Assembly: GCA_030263275.1 (NCBI GenBank)
Contig: SZOR01000050.1
Coordinates: 1 to 28,269 of the forward strand
Reading direction: 5' to 3'
Source: DSNY01 sp016861185
GTDB lineage: Bacteria > Pseudomonadota > Gammaproteobacteria > Burkholderiales > Burkholderiaceae_F
DNA: 28,269 nt
The position numbers and the translations under genes are program-made. This document shows, in pieces, positions 7,954-15,643 of the stretch (positions within the stretch are counted from its first letter, which is position 1; every line of letters starts with the position of its first letter). The notes beneath the pieces were generated by a model. It was not told the DNA's origin. It ran no database searches and worked only from the letters and a program-made list of their open reading frames with translations.

Positions 7954-8913
7954 ATGAGCTTCGCGCAGCGCTTCTCCCGTTCCGTCCTTGGCGGCATGGC
8001 CCTTGCGTTGTTGGCCGTCGCCGTTCCCGCCGCCGCGCAGACCGCCGGCGCACCCGCCGCCAACGGCCCCGCCAAGCCGCCGCCGCGGCTCGCCAAGATC
8101 CGCGAAACCGGCGTCGTGACGATCGCGCATCGCCCGGACGCGTTTCCGGTCGCCTATCTGGACGCGAGCAAGCAGCCGGTCGGCTACGGCATCGACGTTT
8201 GCCGCGAGATCGTGCGGCTGCTGGAGCGCGACCTGAAGAAGCCGCTGAAGCTCGCCTGGGTCGAGGTCAACGCGCGCACGCGCTTCGAGGTCATCAACAG
8301 CGGCAAGGCCGACATCGAGTGCGGCAACACGATCAACGACCCGCAGCGGCGTAAGACGGCCGGCTATTCGATGCCGTATCTGTTCACGGGTCCGCGCTTC
8401 CTGGTGCGCACCGACTCGAAGATCCGCGGCATCCACGATCTGGCGGGCAAGCGCATCGCGGTCGTTCCGGGAACGAACTCGGTGCCGCTGCTGCAGCAGC
8501 GCATCGAAGGCGGCATCCTGCGCGGCACGCAGCTCGTCGAGTACAAGGGCTACGACGACTGCACGCGGGCGCTGGAGCGCGGCGAGGTCGACGCCTTCGC
8601 GACGATCGACCTGCTGCTCGCCGGGCAGCGCGCGCGGTCGAAGAACCCCGAGGCGCTGCAGATCGTCGGTTCGTTTCTCGTGCTGGAGCCGGCGGCGATC
8701 CTGCTGCGCAAGGACGACGTCGAGTTCAAGCGGACGATCGACCGCTACCTCGCGTCGCTGATGCTCGACGGCGTGGTCGAGCGCCTGTACGACAAGTGGT
8801 TCCTGCAGGCGATCCCGCCGGACAACCTCAAGCTCGAACTGGCGATGAGCTCGGCGATGCGCGACCAGTTGCGCTGGCCGACCGACCGGCTCGGCGACGA
8901 GCTGAACCGCTGA
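7954..8913 (+). CDS. Periplasmic amino-acid-binding protein (glutamate/aspartate type)
   Basis: The 319-aa product has a signal peptide (basic MSFAQRFSRS, hydrophobic core VLGGMALALLAVAVP, likely cleavage after AAA near residue 28). It is followed by a family-3 solute-binding fold. Diagnostic parts are the early strand 'LAKIRETGVVTIAHR', GYGIDVCREIV, the ligand-site Arg in ARTRFEVINSGKADIECGN, and the hinge region NDPQRRKTAGYSMPYLF. The start ATG at 7954 is chosen because it gives this signal peptide; an in-frame ATG 54 codons upstream does not. It resembles GltI/DEBP proteins, so dicarboxylic amino acids are the likely ligands. It lies 266 bp before aapJ with the aapJ promoter between them, so it may be an additional binding component for the same permease or an orphan sensor. 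A small GC hairpin (8915-8928) follows the stop. Confidence 0.9.
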   Translation: MSFAQRFSRSVLGGMALALLAVAVPAAAQTAGAPAANGPAKPPPRLAKIRETGVVTIAHRPDAFPVAYLDASKQPVGYGIDVCREIVRLLERDLKKPLKLAWVEVNARTRFEVINSGKADIECGNTINDPQRRKTAGYSMPYLFTGPRFLVRTDSKIRGIHDLAGKRIAVVPGTNSVPLLQQRIEGGILRGTQLVEYKGYDDCTRALERGEVDAFATIDLLLAGQRARSKNPEALQIVGSFLVLEPAAILLRKDDVEFKRTIDRYLASLMLDGVVERLYDKWFLQAIPPDNLKLELAMSSAMRDQLRWPTDRLGDELNR

Positions 8914-8978
8914 CCGGGCGCACGCCCGCTCCCGTCCCGCCCTTCATCGCCCCGCGCCGCGCGGCGAGGGTGCCCTTC

Positions 8979-8995
8979 GTGCATGCGCGCTGCAC
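8979..8995. promoter_or_regulatory. 17-bp dyad upstream of the sigma-54 promoter
   Basis: GTGCA-N7-TGCAC lies about 65-80 bp upstream of the -24 element of the aapJ promoter, a usual distance for an enhancer-binding activator. The half-site orientation differs from the classical NtrC site (TGCAC..GTGCA), so the protein that might bind is unknown. A 17-bp dyad with a GC-rich centre can also arise by chance. Confidence 0.3.
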
Positions 8996-9059
8996 CATGA
9001 CGACGCGCGTCGCACCGCATTCGCGAGCCGCGTTCGTCTAGGCAGCAACGCCTAAGGGA

Positions 9060-9075
9060 TGGCACGATTGCTGCA
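9060..9075 (+). promoter_or_regulatory. Sigma-54 (RpoN) promoter of aapJ
   Basis: TGGCACGATTGCTGCA matches the -24/-12 consensus TGGCACGRNNNTTGCA at every defined position except one (C for T just before the invariant TGC). The GG and GC doublets have the required spacing. Transcription would start near 9086, giving a leader of about 94 bases before the aapJ ATG. A 7-bp inverted repeat (GGGCGGG at 9082-9088, CCCGCCC at 9099-9105) lies at the predicted start of the transcript. RpoN control of the operon fits nitrogen-regulated amino-acid uptake; the activator is not identified. Confidence 0.75.
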
Positions 9076-9179
9076 ATTTTCGGGCGGGTGTTACATTGCC
9101 CGCCCCCGCGCTTGCAAGGGATCGCGGACGTCCGGCCGGGCGCTTGGCCGGATCAACTTCAATGGAGGAGCGTTTCCAC

Positions 9180-10214
9180 ATGATGACCAACACAGGCAAA
9201 TGGCTGTTCGGCGCTTTGCTCGCCGCCGGCGTCCTCGCCGCGGGCCCGGCGCAAGCCGGCAAGACGCTGGACGCGATCAAGAGCCGCGGGCAACTGATCT
9301 GCGGCGTCAACACCGGGCTGGCCGGTTTTTCGCAGGCCGACAGCCAGGGTAACTGGAGCGGGCTCGACGTCGACGTCTGCCGCGCGATCGCCGCGGCGAT
9401 TCTCGGCGACGCGAACAAGGTGAAATGGGTGCCGCTGACCGCGCAGGCGCGCTTCACCGCGCTGCAGTCGGGCGAGGTCGACATCCTTTCGCGCAACACC
9501 ACCTGGACGCTGACGCGCGACGCTTCGCTGGGACTGCACTTCATCGGCGTCACGTACTACGACGGCCAGGGCTTCATGGTGCCGGTCAAGAGCAAGATCA
9601 AGAGCGCCAAGCAGCTGAAGGGCGCGACCGTCTGCGTGCAGTCGGGCACGACGACCGAGAAGAACCTGACCGACTATTCGCGCGCCAACAAGCTCGACAT
9701 CAAACCGGTCGTGTTCGAAAAGGTGGAGGCCGCCACCGGCGCGTACTTCGCCGGCCGCTGCGTCGCGTACACGACCGACGCCTCGGGGCTGGCTTCCGTG
9801 CGCAACAAGGAGGCCAAGGATCCGAAAGAGCACGTGATCCTGCCCGAGCTGATTTCCAAGGAGCCGCTCGGCCCGGTCGTGCGCCGCGGCGACGACGAGT
9901 TCTTCGCCATCGCCAAGTGGGTCGTGTACGGCCTGATCGAAGCCGAGGAGTACGGCGTCACGCAGGCCAACGTCGACAAGATGCTGGCCGAGAGCCAGGA
10001 CCCGGTCGTGCAGCGCCTGCTCGGCAAGACCGAGGACACGGGCAAGCTGCTCGGCTTGGACAAGGATTGGATGGTGCGCGCGATCAAGGCCGTGGGCAAC
10101 TACGGCGAGATCTTCGAGCGCAACGTCGGTCCGAAGACGCCGCTGAACCTGCCGCGCGGCGTGAACGCCCTGTGGAACCAGGGCGGCATCATGTACGCAC
10201 CGCCGGTGCGATAG
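9180..10214 (+). CDS. aapJ: General L-amino-acid ABC transporter, periplasmic binding protein
   Basis: The product is 344 aa, the usual AapJ length. A signal peptide (MMTNTGKWLFGALLAAGVL) ends at PAQA, with mature Gly at about residue 27. AapJ-specific runs follow: KSRGQLICGVNTGLAGFSQ, WSGLDVDVCRAIAAAILG, the ligand-binding Arg region TAQARFTALQSGEVDILSRN, TTWTLTRD, and the C-terminal GYGEIFERN-like NYGEIFERNVG. It captures a broad range of L-amino acids in the periplasm for AapQM. The start is ATG at 9180, after GGAGG (9164-9168); an in-frame ATG at 9162 would overlap that site. It is preceded by a sigma-54 promoter and followed by strong hairpins before aapQ, consistent with separately tuned, high expression. 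Confidence 0.96.
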   Translation: MMTNTGKWLFGALLAAGVLAAGPAQAGKTLDAIKSRGQLICGVNTGLAGFSQADSQGNWSGLDVDVCRAIAAAILGDANKVKWVPLTAQARFTALQSGEVDILSRNTTWTLTRDASLGLHFIGVTYYDGQGFMVPVKSKIKSAKQLKGATVCVQSGTTTEKNLTDYSRANKLDIKPVVFEKVEAATGAYFAGRCVAYTTDASGLASVRNKEAKDPKEHVILPELISKEPLGPVVRRGDDEFFAIAKWVVYGLIEAEEYGVTQANVDKMLAESQDPVVQRLLGKTEDTGKLLGLDKDWMVRAIKAVGNYGEIFERNVGPKTPLNLPRGVNALWNQGGIMYAPPVR

Positions 10215-10225
10215 AAGCGGCTTGG

Positions 10226-10247
10226 TCCGCGGCCCGACGGCCGCGGA
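10226..10247 (+). promoter_or_regulatory. Intercistronic hairpin 1 after aapJ
   Basis: TCCGCGGCC (10226-10234), loop CGAC, then GGCCGCGGA (10239-10247) form a perfect 9-bp stem 11 bases after the aapJ stop. It precedes the larger hairpin at 10279-10320. No T-run follows, so it is more likely an RNA-stability or attenuation element than a full terminator. Confidence 0.6.
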
Positions 10248-10278
10248 TCGCACGGACCCTCTCGTGCAACGACGAGGG

Positions 10279-10320
10279 TTCTGAGGCAAGCGGGCCGGTG
10301 GCGGCCCGCTTGCCTCAGAA
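10279..10320 (+). promoter_or_regulatory. Perfect 18-bp intercistronic hairpin between aapJ and aapQ
   Basis: TTCTGAGGCAAGCGGGCC (10279-10296) and its exact reverse complement (10303-10320) flank a 6-base loop, GGTGGC. The stem starts 64 bases after the aapJ stop and ends 66 bases before the aapQ start. The AA/TT base of the stem and the absence of a following T-run leave it open whether it terminates part of the transcripts or protects the aapJ mRNA 3' end. Similar elements between binding-protein and permease genes (malE-malF, hisJ-hisQ) are known to keep binding protein in excess. Confidence 0.85.
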
Positions 10321-10386
10321 CGATAAGACGCTGCGCCCGCGGGCGAACGCCGCGCGGCGCAGACCGGGCGCAGGAGGCAATCGACG

Positions 10387-11565
10387 ATGGCAGATCGCGG
10401 ACCGCCCAAGCGGCGCGACTGGTCCTGGCGCAGCCAGGCTTTCCGCGGACTCGTCTATCAGTTGATCGCCGTCGGCGCGGTCGCCCTCGGCGTCTGGTAT
10501 CTCGCGCAGAACACGCTGGCCAACATGGCCGCGCGCGGGATCCAGAGCGGCTTCGACTTCCTGCGGACGCCGGCCGGTTTCGACATCGGCGAAAGCCTGA
10601 TCCCGTACGACGCGCTCGACCCGTACTGGGTCGCGTTCGGGGTCGGCGTGCTGAACACGCTGCGCGTGGCGGTGATCGGCATCGTGCTGGCGACGATCCT
10701 CGGCACGCTGCTCGGCGTCGGCCGCTTCTCGCGCAACGCGATCTTGCGCGGGCTGTGCTACGCGTACGTCGAGTTCTTCCGCAACGTTCCGGTGCTGCTG
10801 CAGCTGCTGATGTGGTACCTGATCCTGACCGACGTGCTGCCGCCGCTGTCGGAGGCGATCTCGATCGCCGGCGTCCTCTTCCTGAGCAACAACGGCTTCA
10901 AGTTTCCGGTTCCCGTCTGGGGACTCGGGCAAGCGCTGGCGGGTGTGGGCGGCGTGCTCGGCATCGTGCTCGCATGGGCCTACCGCCGCTGGGCGATGCG
11001 GCAGTTCGAGTTGACGGGACGCGTGCGCAGCCTGGTGCTGGTTCCGATCGGGATCGTGATCGCGGCCGCCACCGCAGGCTGGATCGCGGGCGGCGCGCCG
11101 ACCGCGTGGAGCATTCCGAGAATCGACGGCTTTCTGACGACGGGTGGCGCGACCGCCACGCCCGAGTTCCTCGCCGTGCTGCTCGGGCTGGTGCTGTACA
11201 CGTCGGCGTTCATCGCCGAAGTGGTGCGCGCGGGCATCAACTCGGTGTCGCACGGCCAGGTCGAGGCGGCGTCGAGCCTGGGGTTGACCAAGGGGCAGTC
11301 GATGCGGCTCGTGATCCTGCCGCAGGCGCTGCGCGTGATCATTCCGCCGATGACCAGCCAGTACCTGAACCTGACGAAGAACTCGTCGCTCGCGGTGGCG
11401 ATCGGCTATCCGGACGTCGTGTCGATCGCCAACACGTCCCTGAACCAGACCGGCCGAGCGGTCGAATGCATCGCGATCATCATGGCCGTGTACCTGACGA
11501 CGTCGCTGTCCACTGCGGCGTTCATGAACTGGTACAACAAGCGGGCGGCGATCAAGGAGAGATAA
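10387..11565 (+). CDS. aapQ: General L-amino-acid ABC transporter, permease
   Basis: The 392-aa inner-membrane protein of the His/Glu/Gln (HAAT) permease family has the long N-terminal extension typical of AapQ. The EAA loop that contacts the ATPase is clear near the C-terminus: VEAASSLGLTKGQSMRLVIL, followed by PQALRVIIPP. About eight hydrophobic segments are seen; YVEFFRNVPVLLQLLMWY, around residue 125-142, is the conserved 'R.vPlL.qL' stretch. The ATG at 10387 has AGGAGG eight bases upstream. The stop TAA is four bases before the aapM start, so the two permease genes are translationally close and presumably give a 1:1 heterodimer. A wide hairpin-bearing gap separates it from aapJ. Confidence 0.95.
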   Translation: MADRGPPKRRDWSWRSQAFRGLVYQLIAVGAVALGVWYLAQNTLANMAARGIQSGFDFLRTPAGFDIGESLIPYDALDPYWVAFGVGVLNTLRVAVIGIVLATILGTLLGVGRFSRNAILRGLCYAYVEFFRNVPVLLQLLMWYLILTDVLPPLSEAISIAGVLFLSNNGFKFPVPVWGLGQALAGVGGVLGIVLAWAYRRWAMRQFELTGRVRSLVLVPIGIVIAAATAGWIAGGAPTAWSIPRIDGFLTTGGATATPEFLAVLLGLVLYTSAFIAEVVRAGINSVSHGQVEAASSLGLTKGQSMRLVILPQALRVIIPPMTSQYLNLTKNSSLAVAIGYPDVVSIANTSLNQTGRAVECIAIIMAVYLTTSLSTAAFMNWYNKRAAIKER

Positions 11566-11569
11566 GAAC

Positions 11570-12673
11570 GTGGCTGTCGTCTTCCAACCGATCGCGCCGC
11601 GGCCGGCGCCCGTGAAGACCGAGGGCTTGGTTCCCTGGGTCCGCGCGAACCTGTTCGGCGACTGGAAGAGCAGCATCGCCACGCTCGCGATCCTGGCTCT
11701 CGGGATCTACTACCTGCCGGGGTTTTTCGGCTGGGCAGTCGCCAACGCGGTGCTGACGCAGGACGCCAACCTGTGCCAGCAGGCGCGCGGCGTCGGCGCG
11801 TGCTGGGCGGTGGTCGGCGAGAAGTTCCGGCTGATCGTCTTCGGCCGCTACCCGTACGAGCAGCAGTGGCGGCCGGAGCTGGCGACGCTGATCCTGCTCG
11901 CGCTGCTCGTCGCGAGCTGCATCCGCCACTTCTGGAAGCCGTGGCTCGCCCTCGTGTGGATCGTCGTCGTGCCCGCGTTCTTCGTGCTGATGGGCGGCGG
12001 CTGGTTCGGGCTGGAGTCGGTGCCGACCGACCAGTGGGGCGGGCTGCCGCTCACGATCATGCTGGCGACCTTCGGCATCGTGCTTGCGTATCCGCTCGCG
12101 ATCGTCGTCGCGCTGGGGCGGCGCTCGAAGCTGCCGGCGATCCGCTCGCTGTGCATCGTGTACATCGAGCTGGTCCGCGGCGTGCCGCTGATCTCGGTGC
12201 TGTTCATGGCGAGCTTCATGTTTCCGCTGTTCCTGCCGGTCGGCAAGTCGCCCGACGTGCTGCTGCGGGTGCTCGTCGGCATCACGCTGTTTTCGGCCGC
12301 GTACCTGGCGGAGGTCGTGCGCGGCGGGCTGCAGGCGATCCCGAAGGGCCAGATCGAAGCCGCCGAGTCGCTCGGCCTGTCCTACTGGCAGACGCAGCGC
12401 AAGATCGTCCTTCCGCAGGCGCTCGCGATGGTCGTGCCGGGCATCATGAACAGCTTCATCGCGATCTTCAAGGACACGTCGCTCGTGACCATCGTCTCGC
12501 TGTACGAGCTGACCGGCGCGCTCGGGCTCGCGCTGAACTCGGACGCCGACTGGCGGCCGTTCAAGATCGAGGGCTATCTGTTCATCACGATGATCTACTT
12601 CGCGTTCTGTTTCGCGATGTCGCGCTACAGCCTGTGGATCGAAAAGCAGTTGAACGTCAGCCGGACGCGCTAG
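11570..12673 (+). CDS. aapM: General L-amino-acid ABC transporter, permease
   Basis: The 367-aa protein is a second HAAT permease with a GTG start at 11570; AAGGAGA lies about nine bases upstream, inside the end of aapQ. The N-terminus PAPVKTEGLVPWVRANLFGD is typical of AapM. The cassette-contacting loop IEAAESLGLSYWQTQRKIVL is followed by PQALAMVVPGIMNSF, and YIELVRGVPLISVLFMASFM is the conserved membrane stretch. It pairs with AapQ to form the translocation pathway for L-amino acids. The protein ends with the usual short basic cytoplasmic tail (IEKQLNVSRTR). aapP starts 34 bp downstream. Confidence 0.95.
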   Translation: MAVVFQPIAPRPAPVKTEGLVPWVRANLFGDWKSSIATLAILALGIYYLPGFFGWAVANAVLTQDANLCQQARGVGACWAVVGEKFRLIVFGRYPYEQQWRPELATLILLALLVASCIRHFWKPWLALVWIVVVPAFFVLMGGGWFGLESVPTDQWGGLPLTIMLATFGIVLAYPLAIVVALGRRSKLPAIRSLCIVYIELVRGVPLISVLFMASFMFPLFLPVGKSPDVLLRVLVGITLFSAAYLAEVVRGGLQAIPKGQIEAAESLGLSYWQTQRKIVLPQALAMVVPGIMNSFIAIFKDTSLVTIVSLYELTGALGLALNSDADWRPFKIEGYLFITMIYFAFCFAMSRYSLWIEKQLNVSRTR

Positions 12674-12707
12674 GCGTCTTTCCTTACTCCTCGTGCGAGC
12701 CGCGCCA

Positions 12708-13454
12708 ATGACCACCGACAACATCATCGTCTTCGAAAAGGTCAACAAGTGGTACGGCAACAGCTTCCACGTGTTGCGCGACATCGATCTGCGCGTGCGG
12801 CGCGGAGAGCGGATCGTCATCTGCGGGCCGTCGGGGTCTGGCAAGTCGACGCTGATCCGCTGCATCAACCGGCTCGAGGAGCATCAGGAAGGCCGCATCG
12901 TCGTCGACGGCGTGGAGCTGACCGACGACGTCAAGGCAATCGAGAAGATCCGGCGCGAAGTCGGCATGGTGTTCCAGCAGTTCAACCTGTTCCCGCATCT
13001 GACGGTGCTGGAGAACCTGACGCTCGCCCCGATGTGGGTGGCCAAGCTGCCCAAGAAGGAGGCCGAGGAGCGCGCGATGCAGCAGCTCGCGCGCGTGCGC
13101 ATCGCGGAGCAGGCGCACAAGTATCCGCTGCAGCTGTCCGGCGGCCAGCAGCAGCGGGTCGCGATCGCGCGCGCGTTGTGCCTGACGCCGAAGATCATGC
13201 TGTTCGACGAGCCGACCTCGGCGCTCGATCCCGAGATGATCAAGGAGGTGCTCGACGTGATGGTCGAGCTGGCCAAGGGCGGCATCACGATGCTCGTGGT
13301 CACGCACGAGATGGGCTTCGCCAAGGCGGTGGCCGACCGCGTGATCTTCATGGACCAGGGGCAGATCGTCGAGGAGAACACGCCCGAGGAGTTCTTCTCG
13401 CGCCCGAAGAGCGAGCGCACCAAGGACTTCCTGTCGAAGATCCTCGGGCACTGA
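12708..13454 (+). CDS. aapP: General L-amino-acid ABC transporter, ATPase
   Basis: The 248-aa ABC ATPase is of the GlnQ/HisP/AapP class. It has Walker A GPSGSGKST (40-48), Q-loop region VGMVFQQFNLFPHLTV, signature LSGGQQQRVAIARAL, Walker B IMLFDEPTSALD and switch His in VVTHEMGF. The start is ATG at 12708 (MTTDNIIVFEKVNKWYG); a GTG 15 bases upstream is in frame but less likely. The Shine-Dalgarno sequence is poor, so translation may be coupled to aapM, which ends 34 bp before. It is the last gene of the aapJQMP set; an 8-bp GC stem begins at its stop codon. Confidence 0.95.
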   Translation: MTTDNIIVFEKVNKWYGNSFHVLRDIDLRVRRGERIVICGPSGSGKSTLIRCINRLEEHQEGRIVVDGVELTDDVKAIEKIRREVGMVFQQFNLFPHLTVLENLTLAPMWVAKLPKKEAEERAMQQLARVRIAEQAHKYPLQLSGGQQQRVAIARALCLTPKIMLFDEPTSALDPEMIKEVLDVMVELAKGGITMLVVTHEMGFAKAVADRVIFMDQGQIVEENTPEEFFSRPKSERTKDFLSKILGH

Positions 13455-13475
13455 CGCCGGCGCCGCGGCCGGCGT
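13454..13475 (+). terminator. GC-rich hairpin at the end of the aap operon
   Basis: ACGCCGGC (13454-13461), loop GCCGCG, then GCCGGCGT (13468-13475) form a perfect 8-bp stem starting on the last base of the aapP stop. There is no T-run, so intrinsic termination would be weak; it may act with Rho. Confidence 0.45.
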
Positions 13476-13487
13476 GCACCGTTCGGG

Positions 13488-13493
13488 GATAAT
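13488..13493 (+). promoter_or_regulatory. Candidate -10 element for the spermidine-synthase-like gene
   Basis: GATAAT in the context CGGGGATAATCCGCG lies 72 bp before the ATG at 13565, giving a leader of about 65 bases. No good -35 hexamer is seen at 16-18 bp. The same GGATAATCC core lies upstream of the Atm1-type exporter. Confidence 0.45.
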
Positions 13494-13564
13494 CCGCGTT
13501 TCTGCGTACGGGCTCGGCTGAACGCCGGGCCCGTTTCGCGTCGACTCAGAACGAGAAAACCCGC

Positions 13565-15643
13565 ATGCAAGCCGTCACCGTGAACGCGACCGCGCCCGCG
13601 TCGCGCGCCATCCTGCCCTATGCCGGCACGATTTTCCTGTCCGCTTTCCTGCTGTTCCTCGTCCAGCCGATCATCGCCAAGCAGATCCTGCCCTGGTTTG
13701 GCGGCTCGGCGGCCGTCTGGACGACCTGCCTGGTGTTCTTCCAGAGCGTGCTGCTCGCGGGCTACGCGTACGCAGATGCGACCAACCGACTGGGCGTGAG
13801 GCGGCAGACGCAGCTTCACCTCGTGCTGCTGGCGATCTCGCTGGCCACGCTGCCGATCCTCGCGGCCGACAGCTGGAAGCCGCAGGGCGACGAGGCGCCG
13901 ATCGTGCGCATCCTGCTGCTGCTCGCGGCGACGATCGGACTGCCGTATTTCCTGCTGTCGACGACCACGCCGCTGCTGCAGGCGTGGTACTGGCGGCGCT
14001 TCCGCGCGGCCGTGCCGTATCGGCTGTTCGCGCTGTCGAACTTCGCGTCGCTGCTGGCGCTGCTCGGTTTTCCGGTGCTGTTCGAGCCGTGGCTAACGCT
14101 GCCGCAGCTCGGCTGGAGCTGGTCGGCGATGTACGCGGTCTTCGTGCTCGTCTGCGCGGCCACCGGCTGGATGTCGATGCGCGCCGCCGCGGAATCCGAA
14201 GGCGCGACGCAGTCGCTCGCCGGCGCCGCACCGGAGCACGCGGCCGCGGCGCCGACGCTCGGCACGCAACTGCTGTGGCTGGCGCTGGCGGCGATGGGCT
14301 CGATTTTGCTGCTGGCGGTCACCAACCACGTGACGCAGAACATCTCGAGCGTGCCCTTCTTGTGGGTGCTGCCGCTGTCGCTGTACCTGATCACGTTCAT
14401 TCTCTGTTTCGACCATCCGCGCTGGTACGTGCGCTGGCTCTACGTCGCGCTGCTGATTCCCGGCATTCCGTGGATGGCGTACTTCATCTCTTCGCTCGAG
14501 CTGCTGTGGGCGGCGGTCACGTACTTCGCCGGGCTGTTCGTCGCATGCATGTTCTGCCACGGTGAACTGGCCCGGCTGAAGCCCGATCCGCGCTACCTGA
14601 CGCGCTTCTACCTGATGCTCTCGCTCGGCGGCGCGGCCGGCGCGGTGCTAATCGCGATCGTCGCGCCCCTCGTGCTCGACGGTTACTACGAGCTGAACAT
14701 CACGCTCGTGCTGCTGGCGCTGCTGGTGCTCGCGCGGCTCTCTGGCCCGGCGCGCCTCGTCGGTGTGCTCGTGCTGCTTCCCACGACGTGGTTCGCATTC
14801 CAGGGCGCGCGCGAGTACGGCCGCGACATGCGCGTGATGGAGCGCGATTTCTACGGTGTGGTGCGCACGCGCGACCGCACCGTCGACGGCGTGTCGTACC
14901 GCGCGATGTTCCACGGCGGCATCATCCACGGCGGACAGCTTCTCGGCGAGGAGTACAGGAATACGCCGAGCGACTACTTCGGCCCGACCTCGGGCTACGG
15001 GCGCCTGTTCGCGGCGCTGAACGAGATCAGGCCGCAGCCGCGTCGCGTCGGCATCATCGGCCTGGGGGCGGGCGTGGTCGCCGGCTACGGCCGCAAGGGC
15101 GACGAGATCGTCTTCTACGAGATCAGCCCCAAGGTCGTCGAGATCGAGCGGCGCGAGTTCACCTTCCTGCGCGATACGCCGGCGAAAACGCAGGTGATCC
15201 TCGGCGACGGTCGCCTGTCGCTGGAACGCGAGCTGAAGCAGCGCGGCCCGCGCGGCTACGACGTGCTCGGCATCGACGCGTTTTCCGGCGACTCGATCCC
15301 GATGCATCTCGTCACGCGCGAGGCGATGGCCCTGTACGTCAGGCACCTCGCGCCCGACGGCGTCATCGTCTTCCAGGCGACCAACCGCTACGTCGACCTG
15401 ATGCCGGTCGTGAAGCGCCTGGCGACCGAGTTCGGGCTCGAAGCGGTCGTCGTCTCCGACATCCCCGAATCCTCGGCCGCCGCCGACTACTGGCGATCGT
15501 CGACCGACCAGATCCTCGTCACCCGCAACCGCAAGCTGCTCGCGCACCCGCGTATCGCCGAAGCCGCCGAGCCGATCAAGGACCGCGCGGAGCTGCCGAC
15601 GTTTACGGATGCGCATCACAATCTGTTTCGGATATTGAAGTAG
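13565..15643 (+). CDS. Membrane protein fused to a spermidine-synthase-like domain
   Basis: The 692-aa protein has two parts. Residues ~15-410 carry about eleven hydrophobic segments, beginning YAGTIFLSAFLLFLVQPIIA, a run typical of the N-terminus of this fused family. Residues ~425-690 are a Rossmann-type propylamine-transferase-like domain: glycine motif VGIIGLGAGVV (about 495-505), acidic strand end IVFYEISPKV, GDGRLSLE, and IDAFSGDSIPMHL where spermidine synthases carry the catalytic Asp. The enzymatic domain would face the cytoplasm or periplasm depending on topology, which I cannot settle. Such fused proteins are widespread in Proteobacteria, and their reaction is mostly unproven; polyamine or another decarboxylated-SAM/SAM-linked chemistry is inference. 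It is transcribed alone between the aap operon and the lipoprotein pair. Confidence 0.9.
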   Translation: MQAVTVNATAPASRAILPYAGTIFLSAFLLFLVQPIIAKQILPWFGGSAAVWTTCLVFFQSVLLAGYAYADATNRLGVRRQTQLHLVLLAISLATLPILAADSWKPQGDEAPIVRILLLLAATIGLPYFLLSTTTPLLQAWYWRRFRAAVPYRLFALSNFASLLALLGFPVLFEPWLTLPQLGWSWSAMYAVFVLVCAATGWMSMRAAAESEGATQSLAGAAPEHAAAAPTLGTQLLWLALAAMGSILLLAVTNHVTQNISSVPFLWVLPLSLYLITFILCFDHPRWYVRWLYVALLIPGIPWMAYFISSLELLWAAVTYFAGLFVACMFCHGELARLKPDPRYLTRFYLMLSLGGAAGAVLIAIVAPLVLDGYYELNITLVLLALLVLARLSGPARLVGVLVLLPTTWFAFQGAREYGRDMRVMERDFYGVVRTRDRTVDGVSYRAMFHGGIIHGGQLLGEEYRNTPSDYFGPTSGYGRLFAALNEIRPQPRRVGIIGLGAGVVAGYGRKGDEIVFYEISPKVVEIERREFTFLRDTPAKTQVILGDGRLSLERELKQRGPRGYDVLGIDAFSGDSIPMHLVTREAMALYVRHLAPDGVIVFQATNRYVDLMPVVKRLATEFGLEAVVVSDIPESSAAADYWRSSTDQILVTRNRKLLAHPRIAEAAEPIKDRAELPTFTDAHHNLFRILK

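Noticed and set aside
5016..8096. 1026-aa minus-strand frame joining the SDR to upstream sequence
   Set aside because: The part above 5831 is antisense to the Atm1-type exporter and is Arg/Asp/His-rich shadow sequence; only 5016-5831 codes for a recognisable protein.
9067..9096. Sigma-70 promoter TTGCTG-N17-TTACAT upstream of aapJ
   Set aside because: The -10 matches only three of six bases, and the same bases form a much better sigma-54 site.
9159..11682. Two long minus-strand frames (416 and 455 aa) opposite aapJ and aapQ
   Set aside because: They lie antisense to clearly identified transporter genes and show no domain.
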